Assembly (NCBI GenBank): GCA_029973975.1
Contig: JARKQF010000222.1
Location: forward strand, 1-54,220
Origin: Paludibacter sp.
Lineage (GTDB): Bacteria > Bacteroidota > Bacteroidia > Bacteroidales > Paludibacteraceae
Length of the DNA stretch: 54,220 bases
Direction: 5' to 3'
Shown one piece after another: positions 43,247-52,511 of the stretch. How positions within the stretch are numbered: position 1 is the stretch's first letter; the number at the start of each line of letters is the position of its first letter. A program made the position numbers and the translations under genes. Below the pieces are notes generated by a model, which was given only the letters and a program-made list of their open reading frames with translations, ran no database searches and was not told the origin of the DNA.

Positions 43247-43277
43247 ATTGCAATTTTGTGAAATATTTGTACTTTTG
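43247..43277 (+). promoter_or_regulatory. promoter for the pta operon
   Basis: ATTG (43247-43250), 19 nt, then TACTTTTG (43270-43277) match the TTTG-N19-TAnnTTTG promoter with one mismatch in the -33 box. It leaves a leader of about 65 nt and excludes the longer Pta reading that starts at 43234. Confidence 0.7.
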
Positions 43278-43347
43278 TAGTCTCATTCAGAGATTTTTTA
43301 TACTTTCAAAACGTCAAAACAACAGAACAAATTACATCAGAAAAACA

Positions 43348-44349
43348 ATGAATTTACTAAACCAGATCATGGAACGTGCCATAGCCAATCCACAGCGGAT
43401 TGTATTACCCGAGGGCACTGAAATCCGTACTTTAAAAGCTGCAGACATTATCTTAAAGAAAAAAGCTGCTAAGATTATCCTGATAGGAAATAAAGAAGAG
43501 ATTTTTTCCCTTGCCAGAACTGAACAATTGGATTTTATATCGGAAGCAGTAATTGTAGATCCGGAAACGGATACAAACATGCAGAAATATGCGGATTTGC
43601 TTTATGATCTGAGGAAAAATAAAGGAATGACCCCGGAAGAAGCGAAAAAGTTCGCGAAAAATCCGTTGTATCTGGCTTGTCTGATGATTAAAAACGGAGA
43701 TGCGGACGGAGAGCTTGCCGGAGCGCAAAATACAACCGGAGATGTGTTGCGTCCTGCCTTTCAGATTGTAAAGACCCGTCCGGGGATATCGGTTGTTTCC
43801 GGTGCCTTTCTGATGTTTACGCCGACACCTCAATTTGGGGAGAATGGATTGTTGGTTTTCGCTGATTGTGCTGTAAATCCAAATCCATCGGCAAAGGAAC
43901 TGGCCGAGATTGCCATTTCGTCGGCTGAGACAACCAAAGCTATTGCCGGTATTGAACCTAAAGTTGCCATGCTGAGTTTCTCAACCAAAGGGAGTGCGAA
44001 ACATGAGTTTGTAGATAAGGTCGTTGAAGCGACGAATATAGCTAAATCGATGCGTCCTGATTTACAGATTGACGGAGAAATGCAGGCGGATGCGGCATTA
44101 GTTCCTGCGGTAGGAAATAGCAAAGCCCCGGGCAGCAATATTGCCGGCCAGGCGAACGTTTTGGTATTTCCGGATTTACAATCAGGTAATATCGGGTATA
44201 AATTAGTGGAGCGTTTGTCGGGAACTTTGGCGGTTGGTCCTATCCTTCAGGGAATGGCAGCGCCCATTAATGATTTGTCGAGAGGCTGTTCGGTGGATGA
44301 CATCGTGAGTATGATCGCTATTACAGCGAATCAGGCAATGAAAAAGTAA
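43348..44349 (+). CDS. pta: phosphate acetyltransferase
   Basis: A 333-aa enzyme exchanging acetyl-CoA and phosphate to acetyl phosphate. The start MNLLNQIMERAIANPQRIVL is canonical; the preceding 38 in-frame codons include the promoter and are rejected. The core motifs are GDADGELAGAQNTTGDVLRP, VFADCAVNPNPSAKELAEIA, MLSFSTKGSAKHEFVDKVVE and DGEMQADAALVPAVGNSKAP. It is the short, single-domain Pta. With ackA two genes downstream it forms the acetate/ATP-yielding branch of fermentation. Confidence 0.96.
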   Translation: MNLLNQIMERAIANPQRIVLPEGTEIRTLKAADIILKKKAAKIILIGNKEEIFSLARTEQLDFISEAVIVDPETDTNMQKYADLLYDLRKNKGMTPEEAKKFAKNPLYLACLMIKNGDADGELAGAQNTTGDVLRPAFQIVKTRPGISVVSGAFLMFTPTPQFGENGLLVFADCAVNPNPSAKELAEIAISSAETTKAIAGIEPKVAMLSFSTKGSAKHEFVDKVVEATNIAKSMRPDLQIDGEMQADAALVPAVGNSKAPGSNIAGQANVLVFPDLQSGNIGYKLVERLSGTLAVGPILQGMAAPINDLSRGCSVDDIVSMIAITANQAMKK

Positions 44350-44431
44350 AACAACAGGAAGGGATTCATTGTTTTATTTTAGAATCATAGTGAGACATTC
44401 TAAAAGAATAAATTAAACATAGCATAATAAC

Positions 44432-45388
44432 ATGGCAAAAATTATTACAGAACCAATCGAACGATATGGGCTGAGCAAACGGAACAGGAAAAGAACCCTG
44501 TTTTCGCGCATAGGCGTTGTTGGATGTGGAATTGAAGGGAGTGAAATTGCGACAACTGCTGCTTTGAACGGGATGGAAGTTGTGTTTTTAGAACCCAACA
44601 AAGAGAAGATTGCTAATGCATTCAGCAGGATTGAGGATAAGTTAGATAAGAAAATTACTAACTGGGGTTTAACACAGAACGAGAAAAAAGCAATTCTTTC
44701 AAGGGTACAGGGCACTACATCTTACATCGATTTCCAAAATTGCGACTTCGTTATTGAGGCCATTCGTTACGATAATCAAACGGGTGAACGGCAGGTTGAC
44801 GAAAGAAAAAAAGTATTTCAGCAGTTGGAACATGTCCTTGAACCGGATGCGATTATAGCATCAAACGTAACAACTGTTGTAGTGACAGAATTAGCCTCTG
44901 AGTTGAAATATCAGGAAAGATGCATTGGAGTACACTTTATGATCAATACACCGGGTTCTCAGATTTTGGAAATTGTATCGGGACTGCATACTTCACAGGA
45001 AACTTTTGATAAGGTAAGCAAATTTGCCCGTATGATCAATCATCAGTATGTATCTGTGATGGAATCAGCAGGATTGGTAAGTATCCGGTTGTTTTTAACT
45101 CAGTTGAACGAGGCTTGTCAGATTTTGATGGAAGGAATTTCAACGGTTGAGGATATTGATAAGGTATTGATGGTCGGGTTTGGCCATAATTTGGGTGTTT
45201 TCCGTACCGCGGACAATATGGGAATAGAAAAAATTGTAAAATTACTCAACAATCTGTATGATGAGTATGGTAACATCAAGTATAAACCTTCGCCTATCTT
45301 ACTGAGAATGGTACGCGCTAAAAATTATGGTGTAAGTACAGGAAAGGGTTTTTATGTGTATGATGAATCAGGTAATCTTGTAAAATAA
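44432..45388 (+). CDS. 3-hydroxyacyl-CoA dehydrogenase-like protein within the pta-ackA operon
   Basis: A 318-aa NAD-binding protein. The Rossmann site is IGVVGCGIEGSEIATTAALN (GxGxxG). The N-terminal domain continues with DFVIEAIRYDNQTGERQVDE and IASNVTTVVVTELASEL, and the catalytic His is probably in ERCIGVHFMINTPGSQILEI. Genuine 3-hydroxybutyryl-CoA dehydrogenases have HFxNPxxxMxLVE there; this protein has HFMINTPGSQILEIV, a displaced Asn and Pro. The C-terminal domain includes FGHNLGVFRTADNMGIEKIV, which resembles the usual GPLxLxDxxGLD pattern. It is thus a divergent paralogue: NAD binding is likely, substrate unsure. It ends 14 nt before ackA. Confidence 0.8.
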   Translation: MAKIITEPIERYGLSKRNRKRTLFSRIGVVGCGIEGSEIATTAALNGMEVVFLEPNKEKIANAFSRIEDKLDKKITNWGLTQNEKKAILSRVQGTTSYIDFQNCDFVIEAIRYDNQTGERQVDERKKVFQQLEHVLEPDAIIASNVTTVVVTELASELKYQERCIGVHFMINTPGSQILEIVSGLHTSQETFDKVSKFARMINHQYVSVMESAGLVSIRLFLTQLNEACQILMEGISTVEDIDKVLMVGFGHNLGVFRTADNMGIEKIVKLLNNLYDEYGNIKYKPSPILLRMVRAKNYGVSTGKGFYVYDESGNLVK

Positions 45389-45402
45389 AGGAGGAGAAAG
45401 TT

Positions 45403-46602
45403 ATGAAGATATTGGTATTAAACTGCGGAAGTTCATCGGTAAAATACAAGTTACTTGATATGACGACTCACGAAGAACTGGGCTCGGGAGGAGTTGAAAA
45501 ACTCGGAATGAAAGGTTCGTTTTTGAAGCATACGCGCAAAGATGGTCAGAAAGTAATACTGGAAGGTGAAATTCTGGAACATCAGGTAGCCGTTGAATAT
45601 ATTTTGGGTGTGCTCACCAGCAAAAAGCACGGAGCCGTAAAGTCAATAGAAGAAATTAACGCGGTAGGACATCGTGTTGTGCACGGAGGAGAAAAATTCA
45701 ACTCCAGTGTGCTTATTAACGATGAAGTCATCAAGAAAATAGAAGAATGTATAGAAATAGCGCCACTGCATAATCCACCTAATCTTGCGGGTATCAGGGC
45801 TATTAGCGAACTGTTGCCCGATGTGCCACAGGTAGCTGTTTTCGATACGGCTTTCCATCAAACCATGCCGGATTATGCTTACATGTATGGTATTCCTTAC
45901 GCTTTATATCAGAAATATGGAATTCGCCGCTACGGTTTTCATGGTACGAGTCATCGGTATGTGTCGCGTCGCGCTTGTGAGTTTTTAGGTTTAGATTATG
46001 AAAAAACCAAAGTTATCACCGCTCATATTGGCAATGGAGCTTCCATCACCGCAGTTAAGGATGGAAAATCAATTGATACTTCCATGGGATTTACCCCGAT
46101 CGAAGGTCTGATGATGGGAACCCGTTCCGGAGATGTGGATTTGGGTGTGGTTACATTTCTGATGGAAAAAGAAATGATCAATTCAACTTCTGTTTCTACT
46201 TTGTTCAACAAACATAGTGGTGTATTGGGAGTTTCAGGAATTTCGTCGGATATGCGGGATATAGAAAAAGCTATTTCAGAAGGAAATGAAAGAGCTAAAT
46301 TAGCCTTGAATATTTACGAATACAGGATAATTAAATATGTAGGATCCTACTTCGCCGCACTGAATGGTGCTGATGTTCTGGTGTTTACAGGTGGGGTAGG
46401 AGAAAATCAAACCGGAACCCGTGAAAAAGTTTGCAAGAGCTTCAGTTATATGGGATTAAAAATTGACGAAGCTCTGAATGCAGGATCCAAAGGCAAAGAA
46501 GTATTGCTAAGTACACCAGATTCTTCAGTAAAAGTAGTTGTAATCCCTACTGATGAGGAATACATGATTGCTTCTGATACAATGGAAATTGTAAAGAATT
46601 AA
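45403..46602 (+). CDS. ackA: acetate kinase
   Basis: A 399-aa kinase converting acetyl phosphate and ADP to acetate and ATP. The N-terminal KILVLNCGSSSVKYKLLDMT motif and VGHRVVHGGEKF are canonical. FDTAFHQTMPDYAYMYGIPY, YGFHGTSHRYV and ITAHIGNGASITAVKDGKSI follow, then MGTRSGDVD and VFTGGVGENQ. It starts at an ATG preceded by a strong Shine-Dalgarno AAGGAGGAG (45388-45396), uncommon in this phylum. Its 3' end overlaps the convergent pgl gene by 4 nt. Confidence 0.97.
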   Translation: MKILVLNCGSSSVKYKLLDMTTHEELGSGGVEKLGMKGSFLKHTRKDGQKVILEGEILEHQVAVEYILGVLTSKKHGAVKSIEEINAVGHRVVHGGEKFNSSVLINDEVIKKIEECIEIAPLHNPPNLAGIRAISELLPDVPQVAVFDTAFHQTMPDYAYMYGIPYALYQKYGIRRYGFHGTSHRYVSRRACEFLGLDYEKTKVITAHIGNGASITAVKDGKSIDTSMGFTPIEGLMMGTRSGDVDLGVVTFLMEKEMINSTSVSTLFNKHSGVLGVSGISSDMRDIEKAISEGNERAKLALNIYEYRIIKYVGSYFAALNGADVLVFTGGVGENQTGTREKVCKSFSYMGLKIDEALNAGSKGKEVLLSTPDSSVKVVVIPTDEEYMIASDTMEIVKN

Positions 46603-47330
46603 AGTTCATTTGCAGCCGCAGTATCCAGAAAGAATGCTGCTTTTCCTGCAAGACTCCGGATATATGCTGCAGGATATTTTTCCGCTTCGGAGGCACCATT
46701 GACAATCTCACTGATAATACCGGATTTATTTTTTCCGGTAACTAAAAAGATAACCCTATTGGCATTATTTATTGTTTTGCCGGTCAGGGTTATTCTTTTT
46801 TGGCCACTTACCGGATGGGTAGCTACTTCAACGGATTTTTCCGACTCAAGCAATTCCATGTTATCAGGGAAAATGGATGCAGTATGTCCATCGTCCCCAA
46901 TTCCCAATAGAATAAGATCGAAAACAGGAAATCCATTTTTTGCCGGGAGTTCTTTCCAGAGTAGATTGGCATATCTGACAGCTTCATTAGCCGGAATATC
47001 TTCTCCTTTCATTCGGAAAATATTTTGAGCCGGGATAAAAGCATATTGGAGTAAAGCGTCATAAGTCATACCGAAATTACTTTCCGGATGAGCCGGTTCC
47101 ACACACCTTTCATCCACCCAGAAGAAACGAACTACATCCCATGGAATCTGCATCCGGTAGTCATCTTCAGCTAACAGGGTAAATAATTGTTTAGGCGTTG
47201 AGCCTCCTGAAACAGCGATGCTTAGCATTTGATTTTGTTGTTGTTTTGCTATAGCCAGTTCCTGTATAAGTGAAGCGACCGCATGTGCTGCCTGCGTGGC
47301 ATTATCAAAAATATGTGTTTCAGGTTTCAT
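46599..47330 (-). CDS. pgl: 6-phosphogluconolactonase
   Basis: A 243-aa SOL/DevB-type lactonase of the oxidative pentose phosphate pathway. The sugar-phosphate-isomerase-like start is LSIAVSGGSTPKQLFTLLAE. VVRFFWVDERCVEPAHPESN contains the conserved DER, followed by LILLGIGDDGHTASIFPDN (GxGxDGHTASLFP). It is on the same strand, 50 nt downstream of zwf, which supplies its substrate. It converges with ackA. Confidence 0.94.
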   Translation of the reverse strand: MKPETHIFDNATQAAHAVASLIQELAIAKQQQNQMLSIAVSGGSTPKQLFTLLAEDDYRMQIPWDVVRFFWVDERCVEPAHPESNFGMTYDALLQYAFIPAQNIFRMKGEDIPANEAVRYANLLWKELPAKNGFPVFDLILLGIGDDGHTASIFPDNMELLESEKSVEVATHPVSGQKRITLTGKTINNANRVIFLVTGKNKSGIISEIVNGASEAEKYPAAYIRSLAGKAAFFLDTAAANEL

Positions 47331-47380
47331 GAATAGTTTTTCAGTATGATAATGTAAAATTTACGAATAAGTATTTCTTA

Positions 47381-48886
47381 TTATTCTTCAGGCTCTCTCC
47401 ATTTCGTATACTTATCGTCAAAAAGATTGTTTGACTCTTTAGGTCCCCAGGTGTTACATTCGTAGAAATACAAAGGTATCTCCGGGTTGTCCTGCCATGC
47501 CTGGATAATGGGATCAACGAATTTCCAGCTTGTTTTTACAGCATCTGCACGGGCATATAAAGTTGAATCTCCAACCATGCAATCGAGTAGTAATCTTTCG
47601 TAAGCTTCCGGGATTTTATTTTCAGCCAGATCAGCATATTTGAAAGCCATATTCACGTTATGCACCTTATAGCCGGCACCTGGTATTTTCATGCCAAAAT
47701 CGATTGCAATTCCAGCGTCCGGATGGATCCGCAGAATAATCATGTTGTTGGGATGAGTCAGACAAAGTTGTTTGAAAAGCTGATGAGGGGCATGTTTCAG
47801 ATGGATTACCACTTCAGTCACTCTTGCCGGAAGATGTTTTCCCGTACGAATATAAAAAGGGACATCACCCCACCTCCAGTTGTCAATAAATGTCTTAATG
47901 GCAACAAAAGTTTCTGTTTTGGAATTCGGATTTACGCCCTGCTCCTGTCGGTATCCGGGATTCATTTTGTCTCCGACCTGTGTTGCGATGTATTGTCCCC
48001 GTACGACCTGGTTTGGCACATCAACATCTTTAATTGGACGCAAAGCCTGTAATACTTTCACTGTTTCGTTCCGGATAGACTCCGAATCAAAAATAACCGG
48101 AGGTTCCATGGCTACAACGGCAAGAACTTGCAGGAGGTGATTTTGAATCATATCCCTTAAAGCGCCTGATCCATCATAATATCCACCCCGGTCACCCACT
48201 CCGATTTTTTCAGAAGCAGTAATTTCTACTCTGTCAATATATTTACGGTTCCAGATTGGTTCAAAAAAACCGTTGTAGAAACGGGTAACCATGATATTTT
48301 GGACAGTTTCCTTTCCCAAATAATGGTCGATGCGGTAAATCTGATCTTCATGAAATCCTTCGTGAAGTTTTTTATCCAGGTCGATGGCAGTTGCATAGCT
48401 ATAACCGAAAGGTTTTTCCACGATAATACGCTTCCAGCCATTTTCCTCCTCATTCAGCCCGTACCTGACAAGATTGGCGGCAACCACTTCATATAAAAAA
48501 GGAGGAATAGAAAAATAATAGATGATGTTTTGTTTAACCCCTAATTCATCAGCTTTTTTTTGAATGTAATCTTTCAGTCCTTTAAAATCCTGTTCGATTT
48601 GATTCTGAACTTTCTTATAAAAAACCAGATTCAGAAAACTTTCAAGTCTGTCAGGAGCATTGTTTACGCCTGCAGGGGCAAATTCCAGAAGAGCGGATCT
48701 GACATCAGCGCGATTGGCATTTTCATCTTTTTCTTTACTTCCGGTGCCTATGACAATAAAATTTTTCGGCAGGAGGTTATCTAAATAAAGTTGAAAGATA
48801 GCGGGTAATAACTTACGCCTTGATAAGTCCCCGTTTGACCCGAATATTATCAGTATTTGGTCTTCTAGATTTTTCTTGGAAAACAT
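47381..48886 (-). CDS. zwf: glucose-6-phosphate 1-dehydrogenase
   Basis: A 501-aa enzyme oxidising glucose 6-phosphate with NADP+. The cofactor motif is IIFGSNGDLSRRKLLPAIFQ. The active-site motif is YRIDHYLGKETVQNIMVTRF with the catalytic His, and RIIVEKPFGYSYATA precedes it. The length and the C-terminal domain with FYIRTGKHLPAR are normal. It is the first gene of the zwf-pgl pair. The 6-phosphogluconate dehydrogenase gene (gnd) is not adjacent in this window. Confidence 0.96.
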   Translation of the reverse strand: MFSKKNLEDQILIIFGSNGDLSRRKLLPAIFQLYLDNLLPKNFIVIGTGSKEKDENANRADVRSALLEFAPAGVNNAPDRLESFLNLVFYKKVQNQIEQDFKGLKDYIQKKADELGVKQNIIYYFSIPPFLYEVVAANLVRYGLNEEENGWKRIIVEKPFGYSYATAIDLDKKLHEGFHEDQIYRIDHYLGKETVQNIMVTRFYNGFFEPIWNRKYIDRVEITASEKIGVGDRGGYYDGSGALRDMIQNHLLQVLAVVAMEPPVIFDSESIRNETVKVLQALRPIKDVDVPNQVVRGQYIATQVGDKMNPGYRQEQGVNPNSKTETFVAIKTFIDNWRWGDVPFYIRTGKHLPARVTEVVIHLKHAPHQLFKQLCLTHPNNMIILRIHPDAGIAIDFGMKIPGAGYKVHNVNMAFKYADLAENKIPEAYERLLLDCMVGDSTLYARADAVKTSWKFVDPIIQAWQDNPEIPLYFYECNTWGPKESNNLFDDKYTKWREPEE

Positions 48887-48951
48887 GGTTGTAATTTTAT
48901 TAGTCTACGAATCCAAACAAATTAAGAGGCTGATTTGTTTTCCGGAGAGCT

Positions 48952-49827
48952 TTATCTGACACGAATTCTTTGGCCTATTCTTAATACTTTTTTTGCAGAA
49001 ATTCCATTCAGACGACATAATGCTTTAACACTGGTACCATTTCTGGCTGCAATCCGACTGAGATTATCTCCACTTCTGATTTTGTAGTATTTTGCCGCAG
49101 CCATTGCTTTCACTTCTTTCTGATAGTAAAAAGAATGTTTTTTAGTAATCAGGTATTCATTATCAAAAGGCAATCCACATGCAAAATCAATGATTTTAGC
49201 CGGATTCATGGCATTACCGAGGAAACGGATTTCATAATGCAGGTGGGGACCGGTTGATCTTCCGGTACTGCCTCCAAGCGCAATAGGTTCACCGGCAACC
49301 ACAACCTGATCGAGTGTTACCATTATTTCAGAAAGATGGGCATAAACCGTTTCTAATCCATTATCGTGCCTGATTACGACATAATGACCATAGCCCTTTC
49401 TGTCGTAGTCGATAATACGGACTTTACCGGCAAATGAAGATACAACAGTGTCTCCGGTATTTAGTTTTACATCAGTTCCATAATGATAACGATACCTGCG
49501 TGGACCAAAATGAGAAGTAATATGCCCTTTCACCGGAATGCAAAAAGTAGACAGATCAACTTTGACAGAGTCGGGCAGGCTGTCAATTGGAATTTTATAA
49601 GGGTTTAATTTTGAACTTGTCCAGATATTGTTATAAATATCATCGGCAGGATGATTTTCCATCAGATCATCCGTTTCGTCATTGAGCAATTCCTGATATA
49701 TATTGGTTGTATCACCCCGCAGGTTTATAGAAGTTAGTTTTTTGTCTTTGTCGTTTGCAATTGCTGTATTGGACAGCAACAGGGCCAAAGCCGGTATTAA
49801 AATAAGGATTCCTCGGGTAAATTTCAT
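48952..49827 (-). CDS. secreted M23 peptidase with C-terminal LysM domain
   Basis: A 291-aa peptidoglycan endopeptidase-type protein. The signal peptide is MKFTRGILILIPALALLLSN. The M23 domain (about residues 90-205) has the first zinc ligands in SHFGPRRYRYHYGTDVKLNT (HxxxxD) and the HxH in TGPHLHYEIRF. The C-terminal LysM is YYKIRSGDNLSRIAARNGTS with the usual second half ISAKKVLRIGQRIRVR. LysM after M23 targets the enzyme to peptidoglycan. It lies 22 nt downstream of ndk. Confidence 0.92.
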   Translation of the reverse strand: MKFTRGILILIPALALLLSNTAIANDKDKKLTSINLRGDTTNIYQELLNDETDDLMENHPADDIYNNIWTSSKLNPYKIPIDSLPDSVKVDLSTFCIPVKGHITSHFGPRRYRYHYGTDVKLNTGDTVVSSFAGKVRIIDYDRKGYGHYVVIRHDNGLETVYAHLSEIMVTLDQVVVAGEPIALGGSTGRSTGPHLHYEIRFLGNAMNPAKIIDFACGLPFDNEYLITKKHSFYYQKEVKAMAAAKYYKIRSGDNLSRIAARNGTSVKALCRLNGISAKKVLRIGQRIRVR

Positions 49828-49849
49828 ATTAAAAATGCTCGTATATTAT

Positions 49850-50311
49850 TCAAATTTCGTCGTTAGCGTATAAAAAATTCAGTTGATTCATGGTATAATC
49901 AAAAATTTCTTCCTTTTTGAAAAATCTTTTCAGTTCAATGGTTGCTGTTTCATGTGAATCAGATGCATGAATGATGTTTTCCTGTACACTCACACTATAA
50001 TCGCCTCTGATGGTTCCCGGAGCTGCATCACGTCCATTAGTAACACCTGCCATGGCACGGACAATCCGTACAGCATCAATACCTTTCAAACAGCAAACAA
50101 TGACAGGGGTAGCCATCATTGAATCTTTAATACGTTTAAAAAAAGGCTTTTGAGCCAAATGTGCATAATGCTCCAGTAAAATTTCTTCTGAGAGTTGCAT
50201 CATTTTCATACCACACAGTTGAAGTCCTTTTTTTTCAAATCTTCCGATGATTTCTCCGGTTAATCCGCGTTGTATGGTACAGGGTTTAATTATAACTAAT
50301 GTTTTCTCCAT
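49850..50311 (-). CDS. ndk: nucleoside diphosphate kinase
   Basis: A 153-aa kinase balancing NTP pools. The start MEKTLVIIKPCTIQRGLTGE is chosen over an upstream ATG at 50350, which would add 13 unrelated residues. The phospho-acceptor His is in NIIHASDSHETA (residue 115), and the family segments HYAHLAQKPFFKRIKDSM and GVTNGRDAAPGTIRGDYS are present. The KPCTIQRG motif replaces the usual KPDAVQRG. Confidence 0.95.
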   Translation of the reverse strand: MEKTLVIIKPCTIQRGLTGEIIGRFEKKGLQLCGMKMMQLSEEILLEHYAHLAQKPFFKRIKDSMMATPVIVCCLKGIDAVRIVRAMAGVTNGRDAAPGTIRGDYSVSVQENIIHASDSHETATIELKRFFKKEEIFDYTMNQLNFLYANDEI

Positions 50312-50393
50312 GATATTCAGGTGTTTATAGCGGAGGTTAAAACTTTCCAAAGATAAAAAAATAAGCTTTGTTAACCAAACCTATTCGGCATTT

Positions 50394-52490
50394 TTAACTT
50401 ATAATTCCCCAGTTTACCGTATTTGTTTTTAATTTTTTAAGTTGAGAAGCTAAAATAAGGTTCTCCTGTTTTAGCAATTTGGGGTCGTCATTCAGTATTT
50501 CGATTGCAAAATTACGGGCAATTTCGAGCATTTTACCGTCTTGCGCCAGGTTGGCAATTTTCAGTTCAAAAGGGATACCGCTTTGCTGTGTTCCTTCCAG
50601 ATCTCCGGGACCTCTGAGTTGCAAGTCGGCTTCAGCAATTTCAAATCCATCGTTTGTGCGGGTGAGAATTTCCATTCTTTTACGGGTTTCGGTTGCCAGT
50701 TTAAAGCCGGTAAGTAATATACAGTATGATTGTTCGGCGCCTCGTCCTACACGGCCTCTGAGTTGGTGCAATTGCGAGAGCCCGAATCTTTCGGCATTTT
50801 CAATAACCATGACGGACGCATTCGGAACATTCACACCCACTTCGATGACCGTTGTGGCAACCATGATCTGAGTTTCTCCGGAAACAAACAACTGCATTTG
50901 ATGGTCTTTCTCTGCTGGTTTTAGTTTGCCGTGCACCATGCTGACCTTAAAACTGGGGAAGAACTCCCTGAAATATTCATACCCCTCATTTACATTTTGA
51001 AGATCCATTTTTTCAGATTCTTCAATCAGCGGGTAAACAACATACACCTGACGACCGGCCTGTATTTGTTTGTATATAAAACCATTCAGAGCTTGTCGCT
51101 TATTCTCATAATAATGGTAGGTTTGAATTGGTTTGCGACCTGGAGGAAGTTCGTCGATAACCGATACACTCAAATCGCCGTAAAGAGTCATGGCTAATGT
51201 CCGGGGAATCGGAGTGGCAGTCATAACCAGCACATGTGGCGGCTGGGTGTTCTTTTTCCACAGTTTTGATCTTTGTTCTACGCCAAAACGATGCTGTTCA
51301 TCTATAACCACCATGCCAAGATTTTTGAATTGAACCACATCTTCAATCAGGGCATGTGTCCCAACCAGGATGTGCAGTTCGCCCGACTGTAACGCGGCAT
51401 GAATTTTTTCTCGCTCCTTAGGACGGGTCGATCCGGTTAGCAAGGCAATGCTTACGCCTAAGTCCCGGATAAAATTATTCAGTGTTTCAAAATGTTGATT
51501 GGCCAGAATTTCTGTCGGCGCCATAATGCACCCCTGGTAGCCATTGTCAACGGCAATTAAAACAGACATTAGTGCTACTAAAGTTTTTCCGCTACCCACA
51601 TCACCCTGCAACAGACGATTCATTTGTTTTCCACTGGCCACATCGGTATGAATCTCTTTCAACACCTTCTTCTGTGCCCCCGTTAATTCAAAAGGCAGGT
51701 AATCATGATAAAAAGTATTGAAATAATGCCCGACTTTTTTCATCATCAATCCACGTAGGTTCTGTTCCCTCCACTTGGTTTGTTGTAGAATATTCAGCTG
51801 CACGTAAAACAGTTCTTCAAATTTGAGTCGCTGTCGCGCTTTGTTGAGTGCATGCGCATTTTTTGGGAAATGAATATTGATTAACGCCTCCGTCAGATTC
51901 ATCAGGGCATATTTTTTCAGGACATAAGCCGGAAGCGTTTCAGGAACTCCTGATTGTAAATAGGGTAGAAGTCCCTGCATGATTTTCTGAATTGCTTTTG
52001 AGTTCAGAAAACCGGATTTCATTTTCTCGGTTGTATTGTAAAAAGGCTGTAGTCCCAATTGTTCAACCGGGGGTAACTGTGAAGGCAAATCTATTTCGGG
52101 GTGAGCGATATTAAATTTTCCATTGAAAAAAGACGGTTTACCGAAAACCACATAAGTTATCCCCGTTTTGTATTTTTCCAGTACGAATTTGATTCCCTGG
52201 AACCAGATTAGTTCGATCGTATCTTTTCCGTCGGTAAAAATGGCGGATAACCTTTGTCCGCGTCCCGTTCCTATTTTATCGAAACGGAGTATTTGTCCTT
52301 TTACTTGAATAAAAGGCATATTTTCAGAGATTTCGTGGAGATAATAAAAACGACTGCGATCGATGTACTTGTAGGGATAATGGCGCACCATATCATCGAC
52401 CGAACGGATATTCAGTTCTTTTGCCAACAAATCGGCTTTTTTCGGTCCGACACCAGGCAAAAATTTAATATCAAGTTGAGCAAGTTGCAT
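50394..52490 (-). CDS. recG: ATP-dependent DNA helicase RecG
   Basis: A 698-aa helicase that reverses stalled replication forks. The N-terminal wedge/OB region begins LDIKFLPGVGPKKADLLAKE and includes FIQVKGQILRFDKIG. The helicase core has Walker A RLLQGDVGSGKTLVALMSVL, then MAPTEILANQHF, DEQHRFGVEQR (DEQH box), VMTATPIPRTLAMTLYGDLS and the motif-VI region HQLRGRVGRGAEQSYC. The C-terminal DLQLRGPGDLEGTQQSG is the RecG signature. It is 21 nt downstream of ispD. Confidence 0.96.
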   Translation of the reverse strand: MQLAQLDIKFLPGVGPKKADLLAKELNIRSVDDMVRHYPYKYIDRSRFYYLHEISENMPFIQVKGQILRFDKIGTGRGQRLSAIFTDGKDTIELIWFQGIKFVLEKYKTGITYVVFGKPSFFNGKFNIAHPEIDLPSQLPPVEQLGLQPFYNTTEKMKSGFLNSKAIQKIMQGLLPYLQSGVPETLPAYVLKKYALMNLTEALINIHFPKNAHALNKARQRLKFEELFYVQLNILQQTKWREQNLRGLMMKKVGHYFNTFYHDYLPFELTGAQKKVLKEIHTDVASGKQMNRLLQGDVGSGKTLVALMSVLIAVDNGYQGCIMAPTEILANQHFETLNNFIRDLGVSIALLTGSTRPKEREKIHAALQSGELHILVGTHALIEDVVQFKNLGMVVIDEQHRFGVEQRSKLWKKNTQPPHVLVMTATPIPRTLAMTLYGDLSVSVIDELPPGRKPIQTYHYYENKRQALNGFIYKQIQAGRQVYVVYPLIEESEKMDLQNVNEGYEYFREFFPSFKVSMVHGKLKPAEKDHQMQLFVSGETQIMVATTVIEVGVNVPNASVMVIENAERFGLSQLHQLRGRVGRGAEQSYCILLTGFKLATETRKRMEILTRTNDGFEIAEADLQLRGPGDLEGTQQSGIPFELKIANLAQDGKMLEIARNFAIEILNDDPKLLKQENLILASQLKKLKTNTVNWGIIS

Positions 52491-52511
52491 TTTCTCAAAA
52501 TAGAATGATGT

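Noticed and set aside
43234..43347. N-terminal extension of Pta in frame from 43234
   Set aside because: It spans the ATTG-N19-TACTTTTG promoter, and the family start MNLLNQIMERA lies at 43348.
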